A DNA stretch of 64,000 nt from Planococcus shenhongbingii. Its GTDB lineage: Bacteria > Bacillota > Bacilli > Bacillales_A > Planococcaceae. Below are positions 9,708-18,284 of the stretch, in pieces. Under the pieces are notes generated by a model. It ran no database searches. It was given only the letters and a program-made list of their open reading frames with translations, and had not been told where the DNA came from. Position 1 is the stretch's first letter; every line of letters starts with the position of its first letter. The translations under genes were made by a program, and so were the position numbers. The stretch is taken from contig NZ_CP129235.1 of assembly GCF_030413635.1 (NCBI RefSeq), positions 1,736,001 to 1,800,000 of the forward strand, given 5' to 3'.

Positions 9708-11855
9708 ATGGGCAAACCAGATTTCACAAAAGTGGATTTAGGAAAATTGGAAATCAAGCAAAACGGGGCAATCCACGAAGAGGTTTTCGAAACAAATGAA
9801 GGCATTGCGGTAAAGCCGGCTTATTCGGAAAAAGATATTGCATCCCAGCAGGAAAGTTATCCAGGGTTCGCTCCGAATATCCGTGGCCCGTATCCGACGA
9901 TGTACGTATCGCGCCCATGGACGGTCCGCCAATATGCCGGTTTCTCTACAGCGGAAGAAAGCAATGCATTTTACCGCCGGAACCTGGCAATGGGCCAAAA
10001 AGGCTTGTCGGTCGCTTTTGACTTGGCAACCCACCGGGGATATGATTCCGATCATCCGCGTGTCACAGGAGATGTTGGAAAAGCGGGAGTGGCGATTGAC
10101 AGCGTCGAGGACATGAAGATTCTTTTTGATGGCATCCCGCTTGACCAAATGTCGGTTTCCATGACGATGAACGGCGCAGTTGTACCAATCATGGCGTTCT
10201 TTATCGTGGCGGCAGAAGAACAAGGCGTTTCGCCGGAGCAATTGGCAGGCACGATTCAAAACGATATCTTAAAAGAATATATGGTGAGAAATACGTATAT
10301 CTATCCGCCGGCGATGTCGATGCAGATCATTGCGGATATTTTCAAATTTACATCGACAAAAATGCCGAAATTCAACTCGATTTCCATATCGGGCTACCAT
10401 ATCCAAGAAGCGGGAGCTACAGCCGATATTGAACTCGCCTATACATTGGCGGATGGACTGGAATATGTCCGCACAGGCCTTGCAGCTGGCATTGATATCG
10501 ATTCCTTTGCACCGCGGCTGTCATTTTTCTGGGGCATCGGCATGAATTACTTTATGGAAATTGCGAAAATGCGGGCTGCGCGGGAAATCTGGGCGAAAAT
10601 GATGAAATCATTTGATCCGAAAAACGATAAATCCTTGGCTCTCCGCACCCATTCGCAGACGTCCGGCTGGAGCTTGACTGAACAAGATCCATTTAATAAC
10701 GTCACACGGACTTTGATTGAAGCGAATGCGGCTGCGATGGGCCATACGCAATCGCTTCACACCAACGCATTGGATGAAGCGATTGCCTTGCCAACTGATT
10801 TTTCGGCGCGGATTGCCCGCAATACGCAATTGTTCCTGCAGGAAGAAACGGGAATGACCAAAGTCATCGATCCATGGGGCGGCTCGTATTATGTGGAATC
10901 GCTGACCAGCGAATTGATGGAGAAAGCGTGGCAATTGATTGAAGAAGTGGAAGAGCTCGGCGGTATGGCAAAAGCAATCGAGACAGGCCTTCCTAAAATG
11001 CGCATTGAAGAAGCTGCGGCTAAAAAACAAGCGCAAATCGATTCGAACGAAGAAGTCATTATCGGCGTCAACCGGTACCGCCTTGATGAAGAAGATCCGA
11101 TTGACATTTTGAATATCGACAATACCTTGGTCCGCAAAACACAAATTGAGCGCATCGAACGCATGAAAGCGTCGCGCGACAATGACAAAGTGAAGGAAGC
11201 ACTCGCTAAGCTGACGGCTGCCGCGAAAACCGGCGATGACAACATTCTGGAATGCGCCGTTGAGGCAGCGCGCTTCCGGGCAACGCTTGGTGAAATTTCT
11301 GATGCGATTGAAGAAGCATCCGGCCGGCATAAAGCGGTGATCCGTTCGGTGAGCGGAATCTACAGTGCCAATTTCTCAAATCACCAGGAAATTGAAATTG
11401 TAAAAGAAATGACGGAAGATTTTATTGAAAATGAAGGCCGCCGACCGCGCATCTTGATTGCGAAAATGGGGCAGGACGGCCATGACCGTGGAGCCAAAGT
11501 CATTGCGACGGCGTTCGCCGACTTGGGCTTTGATGTGGATATCGGCCCTTTGTTCCAGACGCCTGCCGAGACAGCACAGCAAGCGGTGGAAAATGATGTC
11601 CATGTCATCGGTGTCAGTTCATTGGCAGCCGGGCATATGACGCTCGTGCCGGACCTATGGGCAGAGCTGAAGAAAATCGGGCGGGAAGACATATTGATTG
11701 TCGTCGGCGGCGTCATACCGGCACAGGATTATGAATTCCTGAGAAATAACGGAGCCAGCGCTATTTTTGGCCCGGGAACCGTCATTCCGGTAGCGGCGCA
11801 AAAAGTCATCGAAGAGATTTATGCACGCCTCGGATATGAGGAAGTGGCTGACTGA
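9708..11855 (+). CDS. mutB: Methylmalonyl-CoA mutase large (catalytic) subunit
   Basis: Adenosylcobalamin-dependent subunit. The N-terminal barrel has the CoA/substrate segments [20 protein letters not shown] and [13 protein letters not shown]. The C-terminal cobalamin domain (about residues 585-710) has the base-off/His-on motif [12 protein letters not shown]. Length is 715 residues, near the usual size. The in-frame start at 9687 lies inside mutA; AAAGGAGG at 9691-9698 points to ATG 9708 ([12 protein letters not shown]). The stop overlaps the start of the GTPase gene by one base, giving mutA-mutB-meaB as one translational unit. Confidence 0.96.
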   Translation: MGKPDFTKVDLGKLEIKQNGAIHEEVFETNEGIAVKPAYSEKDIASQQESYPGFAPNIRGPYPTMYVSRPWTVRQYAGFSTAEESNAFYRRNLAMGQKGLSVAFDLATHRGYDSDHPRVTGDVGKAGVAIDSVEDMKILFDGIPLDQMSVSMTMNGAVVPIMAFFIVAAEEQGVSPEQLAGTIQNDILKEYMVRNTYIYPPAMSMQIIADIFKFTSTKMPKFNSISISGYHIQEAGATADIELAYTLADGLEYVRTGLAAGIDIDSFAPRLSFFWGIGMNYFMEIAKMRAAREIWAKMMKSFDPKNDKSLALRTHSQTSGWSLTEQDPFNNVTRTLIEANAAAMGHTQSLHTNALDEAIALPTDFSARIARNTQLFLQEETGMTKVIDPWGGSYYVESLTSELMEKAWQLIEEVEELGGMAKAIETGLPKMRIEEAAAKKQAQIDSNEEVIIGVNRYRLDEEDPIDILNIDNTLVRKTQIERIERMKASRDNDKVKEALAKLTAAAKTGDDNILECAVEAARFRATLGEISDAIEEASGRHKAVIRSVSGIYSANFSNHQEIEIVKEMTEDFIENEGRRPRILIAKMGQDGHDRGAKVIATAFADLGFDVDIGPLFQTPAETAQQAVENDVHVIGVSSLAAGHMTLVPDLWAELKKIGREDILIVVGGVIPAQDYEFLRNNGASAIFGPGTVIPVAAQKVIEEIYARLGYEEVAD

Positions 11856-12922
11856 TGGACCGCGAAATGGAATCACGCCGGGTGATGGAAGGCGTGAAAG
11901 CAGCCCATGACGGTATGCAAGCAGCGCCGCGGAAAAAATTCAAAAAACCGCAGACTAAAGCTTTTGACTATGAAGAATTAGCTGAAGGGGTCCGGAGTGG
12001 TTCGCGCCTGCATTTAGGAAAAGCGATTACGTTGCTTGAAAGTTCAAACCCGGACCATAAACAACATGGCCAGGAACTGTTGAACTGCTTGCTTCCTTTT
12101 ACCGGGAACTCCATCCGGATTGGCATTACAGGAGTCCCGGGCGCTGGGAAAAGCACGTTTATCGAGACATTCGGCGAAATGCTGACAAATCTTGGCCACC
12201 GGGTGGCCGTGCTGGCAATCGATCCGAGTTCATCGATCACAGGCGGCAGCATCCTGGGCGACAAAACCCGCATGGAAAGCCTGGCCCGCAATCCGAAAGC
12301 CTTTATCCGGCCATCGCCGACTGCGGGAACGCTTGGCGGCGTCCATAAGAAAACGCGTGAAACGATGCTGCTTTGTGAAGCGGCGGGCTACGACGTCATC
12401 CTTGTGGAAACGGTCGGGGTCGGCCAAAGCGAAACGCTGGTGCGCGGCATGGTCGACCTGTTCTTGCTGCTTGTTCTGACAGGAGCCGGAGATGAACTGC
12501 AAGGCATGAAAAAAGGGATACTGGAACTGGCGGATGCCATTGTCGTCCATAAAGCGGACAGCCATAACACCGATTTGGCCAAAAAGACGGTGCGGGAATA
12601 CAAGCAGATCCTGCATTTTCTTCAGCAAGCAACAGAAGGCTGGAAAACACAGGCACTGCCTGCTTCATCGCTTGAACGTACGGGCATTTCGGAAATCTGG
12701 GCAATGGTGAAGGACTTCGAAGACACCGTCAAGAAAAGCGGCTATTGGAAAATCCGCCGCCAGAACCAAACCAAAGACTGGTTCCGTTCGATGATTACCG
12801 ATGAATTGCTGAGCCGCTTTTTTGATGATCAAGCCCGGCGGGAAAAAGTGAAAATGCTGGAGCAGAAAGTACTGCAGGACGACTTGACTGTATCACAGGC
12901 GATTTCGAATTTATTCGAGTAA
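11855..12922 (+). CDS. meaB: MeaB/ArgK-type GTPase, methylmalonyl-CoA mutase chaperone
   Basis: G3E-family P-loop GTPase that protects and reloads methylmalonyl-CoA mutase with adenosylcobalamin. Visible motifs: Walker A GVPGAGKST near residue 95, the switch region ETVGVGQSE, and VHKAD in place of the NKxD base-recognition motif, as in MeaB/ArgK proteins. The extra N-terminal helix (about 30 charged residues) and 355-residue length fit MeaB. The ATG overlaps the mutB stop. Older annotations call this family ArgK, but the neighbours make the mutase role far more likely. Confidence 0.94.
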   Translation: MDREMESRRVMEGVKAAHDGMQAAPRKKFKKPQTKAFDYEELAEGVRSGSRLHLGKAITLLESSNPDHKQHGQELLNCLLPFTGNSIRIGITGVPGAGKSTFIETFGEMLTNLGHRVAVLAIDPSSSITGGSILGDKTRMESLARNPKAFIRPSPTAGTLGGVHKKTRETMLLCEAAGYDVILVETVGVGQSETLVRGMVDLFLLLVLTGAGDELQGMKKGILELADAIVVHKADSHNTDLAKKTVREYKQILHFLQQATEGWKTQALPASSLERTGISEIWAMVKDFEDTVKKSGYWKIRRQNQTKDWFRSMITDELLSRFFDDQARREKVKMLEQKVLQDDLTVSQAISNLFE

Positions 12923-12928
12923 GCTTTT

Positions 12929-12957
12929 TTGCAAGTCTTTTCAACTCCTGATATGAT
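12929..12957 (+). promoter_or_regulatory. Promoter for the brxB leader
   Basis: TTGCAA (12929-12934) and TATGAT (12952-12957) with exactly 17 nt between them, a good vegetative-type promoter. Transcription would begin near 12964, just before the structured element preceding brxB. No clear terminator for the mutAB-meaB operon is visible between meaB and this promoter. Confidence 0.7.
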
Positions 12958-12963
12958 AAAGAG

Positions 12964-13068
12964 AAACTACAACCATTGGGGATAATGCCCCAATAGTTGT
13001 TAGCTGAACCAACCGGACTTTTACGGACAGTGGATTCCCGCTTGAAGAAGGGGGAATCTTACTGACCG
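12964..13068 (+). ncRNA. Structured leader/RNA element upstream of brxB
   Basis: Two strong hairpins are visible. The first pairs 12970-12981 with 12988-12999 (11 of 12 positions). It is followed directly by the single-stranded run TTAGCTGAACCAACC. The second pairs about 13024-13037 with 13052-13068 (CGG.CAGT..GATTCCC with its complement) around an AT-containing loop. No T run follows, so this looks like a 5' leader or a small RNA processed from one rather than a terminator. A similar hairpin followed directly by TTAGTTGAACCA occurs at 31312-31352 between ccdA and ccdC. I do not recognise a named RNA family. Confidence 0.5.
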
Positions 13069-13111
13069 TTAAAGTGGGATATAATGAAGGAATTGATAAG
13101 GAGTGGTAGAA

Positions 13112-13552
13112 ATGGCAATGGATTTTAATTTTCTTATGAATGATATCGCGAACCAAGCCCGCAAGGAAATGGTTGATGCAGGATATACTGAACTCAAAAC
13201 ACCTGAAGAGGTCACAGAAGTTTTTGCCCAGCCCGGCACCAGCCTGGTTATGATCAACTCGGTTTGCGGTTGTGCAGGCGGCATCGCCCGTCCCGCAGCA
13301 TTGCATTCTGTCCATTACGACAAACGCCCGGACCGTTTTTTGACTGTATTCGCAGGACAGGATAAAGAAGCGACTGCTCAAGCACGTGAAATTTTTGGTG
13401 AAGATCATCTTCCTTCTTCTCCGTCATTCGTTCTTTTGAAAGACGGGAAAATGATTGATGAAATTGGCAGACATGAAATTGAAGGCCATGACCCGATGTC
13501 TGTAATTACGCATATCCAGGAATTGTTTGAAGAGCATTGCAAAGAGATTTAA
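13112..13552 (+). CDS. brxB: Bacilliredoxin BrxB (YphP/YqiW family)
   Basis: Thiol-disulfide protein that removes bacillithiol from bacillithiolated proteins. The diagnostic CGC active site is present in [14 protein letters not shown], followed by a thioredoxin-like fold with [13 protein letters not shown]. At 146 residues it is full length. A GTG at 13103 lies within the ribosome binding site AAGGAG (13098-13103), so ATG 13112 ([13 protein letters not shown]) is preferred with an 8-nt spacer. The position downstream of the bkd genes matches yqiW in B. subtilis, apart from the inserted mutAB-meaB operon. The transcript probably starts near 12964, leaving a structured leader of about 150 nt; a second -10-like TATAAT lies at 13080. 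Confidence 0.93.
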   Translation: MAMDFNFLMNDIANQARKEMVDAGYTELKTPEEVTEVFAQPGTSLVMINSVCGCAGGIARPAALHSVHYDKRPDRFLTVFAGQDKEATAQAREIFGEDHLPSSPSFVLLKDGKMIDEIGRHEIEGHDPMSVITHIQELFEEHCKEI

Positions 13553-13556
13553 GCTG

Positions 13557-13585
13557 AATGCCCCTCAAAAAGGGGCATTTTTTTA
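13557..13585 (+). terminator. Terminator after brxB
   Basis: Stem AATGCCCCT with its complement around CAAAA, followed by a run of T residues, 5 nt after the brxB stop. Confidence 0.9.
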
Positions 13586-13608
13586 TGTTGTAAAAAAAGG
13601 AGCAGAAT

Positions 13609-14595
13609 ATGAAACTGAAAAGATTTTCAATCGGCTACCGGACAATGAAAACAGCAGCAGGTGTGGCAATCGCTATTTCTTTGGCGCAATTTTTTCAATT
13701 GGATTATTATGTATCGGCCGGCATCTTGACGATTTTATGCATTCAGCCGACAAAGAAGAAATCAATCCGTGCCGCATTCTCCCGTTTAGTTGCCAGTTTG
13801 ATCGGGATAGGCTATGCCTTCGTGTTTCTTGAAGGCATAGCCTATCACCCTGCCGTTATCGGCATCATGATTTTGCTTTTCATTCCAGTCCTGGTTTCTT
13901 TAAGGTTTTCAGATGGTTTTGTTTCCAGTTCGGTTATTTTGCTGCATATATACGATTCTAAAAACTTGACGCTGGATCTTTTTCTGAATGAATTGTCGTT
14001 GATGGCTGTCGGCTTCGGTACTGCATTAGCGGTCAATATGTATATGCCGAGCATCGAACGGAAATTGAATGCGTACCGCTACGAGATTGAATCGCTGTAT
14101 TCGTCTATTTTCCAGGAAATCGTAATTTTTCTGCGCCAAGGCGATTCAGCTTGGACCGGGAAAGAATTGACCGACAGTGCTGCGCTCTTGAAAAAAGCGA
14201 AGGCGCTGGCGTATCAGGATGTTGAAAACCATGTTACCCGTCTTGAAAACAAATATTACCATTATTTCGATATGAGAGAGCAGCAGCTGGAAATCATCGA
14301 ACGCATTCTGCCTCAAATTACGGCACTGCCTGTAATCGTCGGCCATACCCATTTAGTGGCGGATTTTCTGGAAGATTTGGCGCTCCATGTCCATTCGGGC
14401 AATACGGCATACCGCTACATCAGCAAATTGCAAGCGGTCAAAGACGATTTTGCCACGATGCCATTGCCGAATACCCATGAAAAGTTTTTGGCTATGGCAG
14501 CACTTTATCAAGTAATTCAGGAAATGGAAGATTATTTGGAGATCAAGTCTTCCTATAAAGGATTCACCAACAAAAAGACAGCGGAAATCAATTGA
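13609..14595 (+). CDS. yqjA: YqjA-like aromatic acid exporter family (ArAE_1) membrane protein
   Basis: Integral membrane protein with about four hydrophobic segments in residues 12-145 (for example VSAGILTILCIQ, AVIGIMILLFIPVLVSL, SLMAVGFGTALAVNMYMP) followed by a cytoplasmic helical domain of about 180 residues. This is the layout of ArAE_1 plus ArAE_1_C proteins. B. subtilis yqjA lies in the same neighbourhood. The substrate is unknown; the family name comes from aromatic acid efflux proteins. Start ATG 13609 follows AAAAAGGAGCAG. The last codons lie inside the terminator palindrome at 14573-14610, so the coding end and terminator overlap. Confidence 0.85.
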   Translation: MKLKRFSIGYRTMKTAAGVAIAISLAQFFQLDYYVSAGILTILCIQPTKKKSIRAAFSRLVASLIGIGYAFVFLEGIAYHPAVIGIMILLFIPVLVSLRFSDGFVSSSVILLHIYDSKNLTLDLFLNELSLMAVGFGTALAVNMYMPSIERKLNAYRYEIESLYSSIFQEIVIFLRQGDSAWTGKELTDSAALLKKAKALAYQDVENHVTRLENKYYHYFDMREQQLEIIERILPQITALPVIVGHTHLVADFLEDLALHVHSGNTAYRYISKLQAVKDDFATMPLPNTHEKFLAMAALYQVIQEMEDYLEIKSSYKGFTNKKTAEIN

Positions 14596-14610
14596 TTTCC
14601 GCTGTCTTTT
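14573..14610. terminator. Perfect 38-nt palindromic terminator
   Basis: AAAAGACAGCGGAAATCAA and its exact complement abut with no spacer, with flanking A and T runs. It can serve both the yqjA-like gene on the plus strand and the tiny minus-strand gene that converges on it. Confidence 0.9.
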
Positions 14611-14629
14611 CTATGTTTTATTCTTTTTA

Positions 14630-14725
14630 TTAGATAACGAAGCTGAGTCCCATCATTAAACTGGACAAAAGCATGATGCCGACCATGGCATAAACGATAA
14701 CTTTACGGAATGCAGGATTATTCAT
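14630..14725 (-). CDS. Stressosome-associated Prli42-like miniprotein
   Basis: A 31-residue peptide: basic N-terminus (MNNPAFRKVIVY), then a single membrane helix rich in Met, Gly and Ser (AMVGIMLLSSLMMGLSFVI). It has a proper ribosome binding site, AAAGGAG, 10 nt before the ATG, and ends facing the palindromic terminator. Size and pattern match Prli42, the membrane miniprotein that anchors the stressosome in Listeria and is conserved in Bacillales. The family assignment is by pattern only, because a peptide this short carries little sequence information. Confidence 0.65.
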   Translation of the reverse strand: MNNPAFRKVIVYAMVGIMLLSSLMMGLSFVI

Positions 14726-14893
14726 GGATATACGACTCCTTTATTTTTCAATTGGACATAATGAAATAATAACATAAACAGCAGGGGATTTGAAGTCCCG
14801 TGTCCCATCGTTTTCCAAATATTCAAGTAGAACTAGAGTTTTTACAGTCTAATGGGTACAATAAAAGAGAACTTATAAAAGGAAGTGAAAAGA

Positions 14894-15292
14894 ATGAAAA
14901 AAGTCGACCATATTGGAATTGCAGTCCGGAATTTGAATGAGGTACTGCCTTATTACACCGATACACTTGGCTGCCCGTTGCTGAAAATCGAAGACGTGGA
15001 GTCCCAGAAGGTGCGGGTGGCTTTTATTGATGCCGGCAACATCAAATTGGAATTGCTTGAACCGTTGGATGACACAAGTGCAGTGGCCAAGTTTATCGAA
15101 AAACGCGGAGAAGGCATTCACCACATCGCGTTTGGCGTGGAGGATATTGAACAGCGCATGGCCGAACTGCGTGAAAACGGTGTCAAATTATTGAGTGAGC
15201 ATGCAAATCCGGGAGCTGGCGGCGCAATGGTTGCCTTTTTGCATCCTAAATCTTCAAATGGGGTATTATACGAGCTATGCGAAAAGCAATGA
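14894..15292 (+). CDS. mce: Methylmalonyl-CoA epimerase
   Basis: VOC-fold metalloenzyme that interconverts (S)- and (R)-methylmalonyl-CoA, linking the carboxylase to the mutase. Seen: metal-ligand His in KVDHIGIAVRNL, the EPL motif and the second His in GEGIHHIAFGVED, then the final metal-binding Glu near LYELCEK. At 132 residues it is normal size. GTG 14885 overlaps the ribosome binding site AAGGAAGTGA, so ATG 14894 is chosen. It corresponds to B. subtilis yqjC. The carboxyltransferase gene follows by 15 nt and is surely in the same operon. Confidence 0.93.
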   Translation: MKKVDHIGIAVRNLNEVLPYYTDTLGCPLLKIEDVESQKVRVAFIDAGNIKLELLEPLDDTSAVAKFIEKRGEGIHHIAFGVEDIEQRMAELRENGVKLLSEHANPGAGGAMVAFLHPKSSNGVLYELCEKQ

Positions 15293-15307
15293 TTGAGGAG
15301 TGGAGAA

Positions 15308-16849
15308 ATGGATATTTACGAAAGAATCAATGAGTTATATGACCGCAGACGCGAAATTGAACTTGGCGGCGGGGAAGAACGCATCAGAAAACAGCATGAA
15401 AAAGGCAAACTGACTGCCCGCGAACGCATCGAGCTGTTAGTGGACGAAGGTTCTTTTGTGGAACTGAGCCCTTTCGTGGAACATCGGACGACGGATTTTG
15501 GAATGGCAAACGGACCTGGTGAAGGGGTAGTCACGGGTTACGGAAAAGTGGGTGGCCGTCCGATTTATCTGTTTTCACAGGATTTCACTGTATTTGGCGG
15601 AGCGCTGGGTGAAATGCATGCCAAAAAAATTGCCAATGTCATGGATTTGGCAGCAAAGAACGGTGCGCCATTTATCGGCTTGAACGATTCAGGCGGCGCC
15701 CGCATCCAGGAAGGCGTTTTGTCGCTTGATGGCTATGGCCATATTTTTTACCGGAACTCCATATATTCAGGCGTGATTCCGCAGATTTCCGTCATCATGG
15801 GGCCATCAGCCGGAGGCGCCGTTTATTCGCCGGCCATTACCGATTTTGTGTTCATGGTCGATAAAACAAGCCAGATGTTCATCACCGGGCCGAAAGTCAT
15901 TGAAACGGTGACAGGAGAGAAGATTTCTTCTGAAGACCTGGGCGGCTCGAAAGTACATACAGCAATCAGCGGAAATGCGCATTTCCGCTCGGATTCCGAA
16001 CAAGAAGTGCTGCAGATGGTGCGGAAGTTGATCAGTTATCTGCCGCAGAACAACCAGGAAATGCCGCCTCGTCTTGAAGCGGACGGGGAAGACGATTACC
16101 GTCCGGACCTGGCAGACGTCGTGCCGTACGAAGCGATTCGCCCGTACGATGTCCGGGCTGTTGTCAATCAAGTGGTCGATGATGGCAGTTTCATGGAAGT
16201 CCAGCCGGAATTTGCCCGCAATATTGTCGTTGGCTTGGCGCGCATTAAAGGTGAAACGGTCGGTCTTGTCTGCAACCAGCCAAAAGTGATGGCCGGCGGA
16301 CTCGATATCGACTCTTCTGATAAAGCGGCCCGCTTTATCCGTTTCTGTGATTCCTTTAACATTCCATTGATTACCTTTGAAGATGTCACCGGATTTTTCC
16401 CTGGCATCAAACAAGAACACGGCGGAATCATCCGGCACGGCGCAAAAATCCTGTATGCTTATTCAGAAGCGACGGTGCCGAAAATGACGGTGATTTTGCG
16501 CAAAGCATACGGCGGCGCGTATGTGGCACTCAACTCCAAATCGATTGGGGCCGATCTGGTGTTTTCATGGCCGAATGCCGAAATCGCCGTTATGGGTCCA
16601 CAAGGAGCAGCCAATATCATTTTTGCACGCGAAATCGATGCAAGCGATAACCCGGAAGAAACACGGGCGGCCAAAATAGAGGAATACCGCGAGAAATTCG
16701 CCAACCCGTATGTGGCAGCGGCACGTGGAATGGTGGATGATGTAATCGATCCACGGGAAACGCGCATTAAACTGATTCAGGCGCTGGAAATGATGCGCCA
16801 TAAAAAAGAGACGCGCCCAGCTAAAAAACATGGCAATATGCCTTTATAA
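15308..16849 (+). CDS. pccB: Propionyl-CoA carboxylase-type carboxyltransferase beta subunit
   Basis: Biotin-dependent carboxyltransferase (YqjD in B. subtilis) expected to make (S)-methylmalonyl-CoA from propionyl-CoA or to run the reverse decarboxylation. Both crotonase-like halves are present: SGGARIQEGVLSLDGYGHIF with MGPSAGGAVYSPA in the first, and TFEDVTGFFPGIKQEHGGII with AYGGAYVALNSK in the second. The 513-residue length is typical. The start ATG 15308 follows GAGGAG at 15295-15300. No biotin carboxylase or biotin carrier gene is found in the window, so the alpha partner must be encoded elsewhere. Confidence 0.92.
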   Translation: MDIYERINELYDRRREIELGGGEERIRKQHEKGKLTARERIELLVDEGSFVELSPFVEHRTTDFGMANGPGEGVVTGYGKVGGRPIYLFSQDFTVFGGALGEMHAKKIANVMDLAAKNGAPFIGLNDSGGARIQEGVLSLDGYGHIFYRNSIYSGVIPQISVIMGPSAGGAVYSPAITDFVFMVDKTSQMFITGPKVIETVTGEKISSEDLGGSKVHTAISGNAHFRSDSEQEVLQMVRKLISYLPQNNQEMPPRLEADGEDDYRPDLADVVPYEAIRPYDVRAVVNQVVDDGSFMEVQPEFARNIVVGLARIKGETVGLVCNQPKVMAGGLDIDSSDKAARFIRFCDSFNIPLITFEDVTGFFPGIKQEHGGIIRHGAKILYAYSEATVPKMTVILRKAYGGAYVALNSKSIGADLVFSWPNAEIAVMGPQGAANIIFAREIDASDNPEETRAAKIEEYREKFANPYVAAARGMVDDVIDPRETRIKLIQALEMMRHKKETRPAKKHGNMPL

Positions 16850-16863
16850 AAAGAGAGGTACCA

Positions 16864-17982
16864 ATGATGAAGAAAGACCGATTATTGAACGAGTTTCTTG
16901 AATTGGTGCAAATCGATTCAGAAACGAAAAATGAAGCGAAAATTGCCGAAGTGCTGAAACAGAAATTGGAAGACCTCGGCTTTTATGTGAGAGAAGACAA
17001 TTCCTCTTTCCGTAACGGCCATGGCGCCAATAACTTGATTGCCACATTGCGGGGAGCCGCAATTGCAGCTTCACCGATTTATTTTACTGTGCACATGGAC
17101 ACGGTAACCCCTGGAAAAGGCGTTAAGCCCGAAATCCGGGAGGGCTATGTGTATTCCGACGGCACTACCATCTTAGGGGCGGACGACAAAGCGGGAATTG
17201 CCGCTTTGTTCGAGATGGTCCGTTCGGTTCAGGAACAGGAAATCGAGCATGGCGATATCCAATTAGTGATTACAGCCGGAGAAGAAAGCGGCTTAGCTGG
17301 AGCCAAAGAACTGGATGCTTCTTTATTGTTCGCGGAATACGGCTATGCCGTGGACAGCGATGGCAAAGTTGGCGGAATCGTCACGACTGCTCCTTACCAG
17401 GCGAAGTTATGGACGACCATTTATGGCAAGACAGCCCATGCCGGGGTAGCTCCTGAAAAAGGCGTTTCAGCGATCACAATTGCGGCCAAAGCCATTGCGA
17501 AAATGTCGCTGGGACGCATTGATAAAGAAACGACAGCCAATATCGGCCGTTTTGAAGGAGGCCAGGCGACCAATATTGTGTGCGACGAAGTCCACATTCT
17601 GTCGGAAGCCCGGTCTATCCAGGAAGATAAATTGGCTTCTCAAACAGCGCATATGGAATCGGTATTTGAAGAAGTCGCGGAACGCATGGGCGGCACTGCC
17701 GTAACTGAAGTGAAACTGATGTATCCAGGTTTCCATTTCAATGAACATGAAAAAGTTGTGAAAATTGCCAAGCAAGCGGCAGCCAATATCGGCCTTGCTG
17801 CGCCTGTCTTAACAAGCGGAGGCGGAAGCGACGCCAATATCTTTAATGGCTTTGGCATTCCGACCGTCAATTTAAGTGTCGGCTATGAAGATATCCACAC
17901 GAAAAAAGAACGCATGCCAATCGAAGAATTGGAGAGATTGACCGAAATGCTGGTTGAAATTGTGAGAGAGTCAGCTGTTTAA
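16864..17982 (+). CDS. yqjE: M20 family peptidase T-like protein (YqjE)
   Basis: Zinc aminopeptidase-like enzyme of the M20/PepT family, 372 residues. Metal-site motifs are visible: HMDTV near residue 79, GADDKAG with the bridging Asp, and TAGEESGLAG with the catalytic Glu pair. A small dimerisation domain containing GKTAHAGVAPEKG precedes the last metal-site region. It follows the carboxyltransferase by 14 nt, as in B. subtilis yqjD-yqjE. The peptide substrate is not established for this subgroup. Two adjacent ATGs (16864, 16867) are possible starts after AGAGAGG. Confidence 0.88.
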   Translation: MMKKDRLLNEFLELVQIDSETKNEAKIAEVLKQKLEDLGFYVREDNSSFRNGHGANNLIATLRGAAIAASPIYFTVHMDTVTPGKGVKPEIREGYVYSDGTTILGADDKAGIAALFEMVRSVQEQEIEHGDIQLVITAGEESGLAGAKELDASLLFAEYGYAVDSDGKVGGIVTTAPYQAKLWTTIYGKTAHAGVAPEKGVSAITIAAKAIAKMSLGRIDKETTANIGRFEGGQATNIVCDEVHILSEARSIQEDKLASQTAHMESVFEEVAERMGGTAVTEVKLMYPGFHFNEHEKVVKIAKQAAANIGLAAPVLTSGGGSDANIFNGFGIPTVNLSVGYEDIHTKKERMPIEELERLTEMLVEIVRESAV

Positions 17983-17994
17983 TAGAAAAGAAAA

Positions 17995-18041
17995 GACTGC
18001 AGGCATAGTCGGTTTTCCCGATAATGCCTGCAGTTTTTTTC
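17995..18041 (+). terminator. Terminator after the epimerase-carboxylase-peptidase operon
   Basis: ACTGCAGGCAT pairs exactly with ATGCCTGCAGT across a 17-nt loop and is followed by seven T residues. Confidence 0.9.
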
Positions 18042-18081
18042 TGTTTAAAGGCAATAAAAATGAGGAAGATTTCGGCCGGAA

Positions 18082-18165
18082 TCGTATTTTCTCTTTTGCT
18101 GGTCATATTTTGTCTCTTGTGAGTCGTATTTCTGCAACAACTGGCCGTATTTCAAAAATTGCGGA
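18082..18165. repeat. Degenerate tandem repeat, 21-nt period, four units
   Basis: Four consecutive units begin at 18082, 18103, 18124 and 18145, each exactly 21 nt apart, with core (T/C)C(G/A)TATTT followed by a variable tail. The period is a multiple of three but no translated product is plausible here. A second array with core GGACAGTATTT and a 20-21 nt period lies at 53080-53155. This gap otherwise holds only the DinB leader. Confidence 0.65.
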
Positions 18166-18284
18166 AGAACAAGCCGGTTTTAAAGAAAAAGAGAAGAGCA
18201 GCACCAGGTATCCGGCACATTCCTAAGAGGCAGCCTCGCTTTTCGTATGGTAAACTGAAAGAAAAAGAAAGTGAAGCGATCCAC

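Noticed and set aside
18159..18284. A 42-residue N-terminal extension of the DinB-like polymerase.
   Set aside because: The extension is unlike the family, partly overlaps the 21-nt repeats, and ATG 18285 gives the conserved N-terminus.
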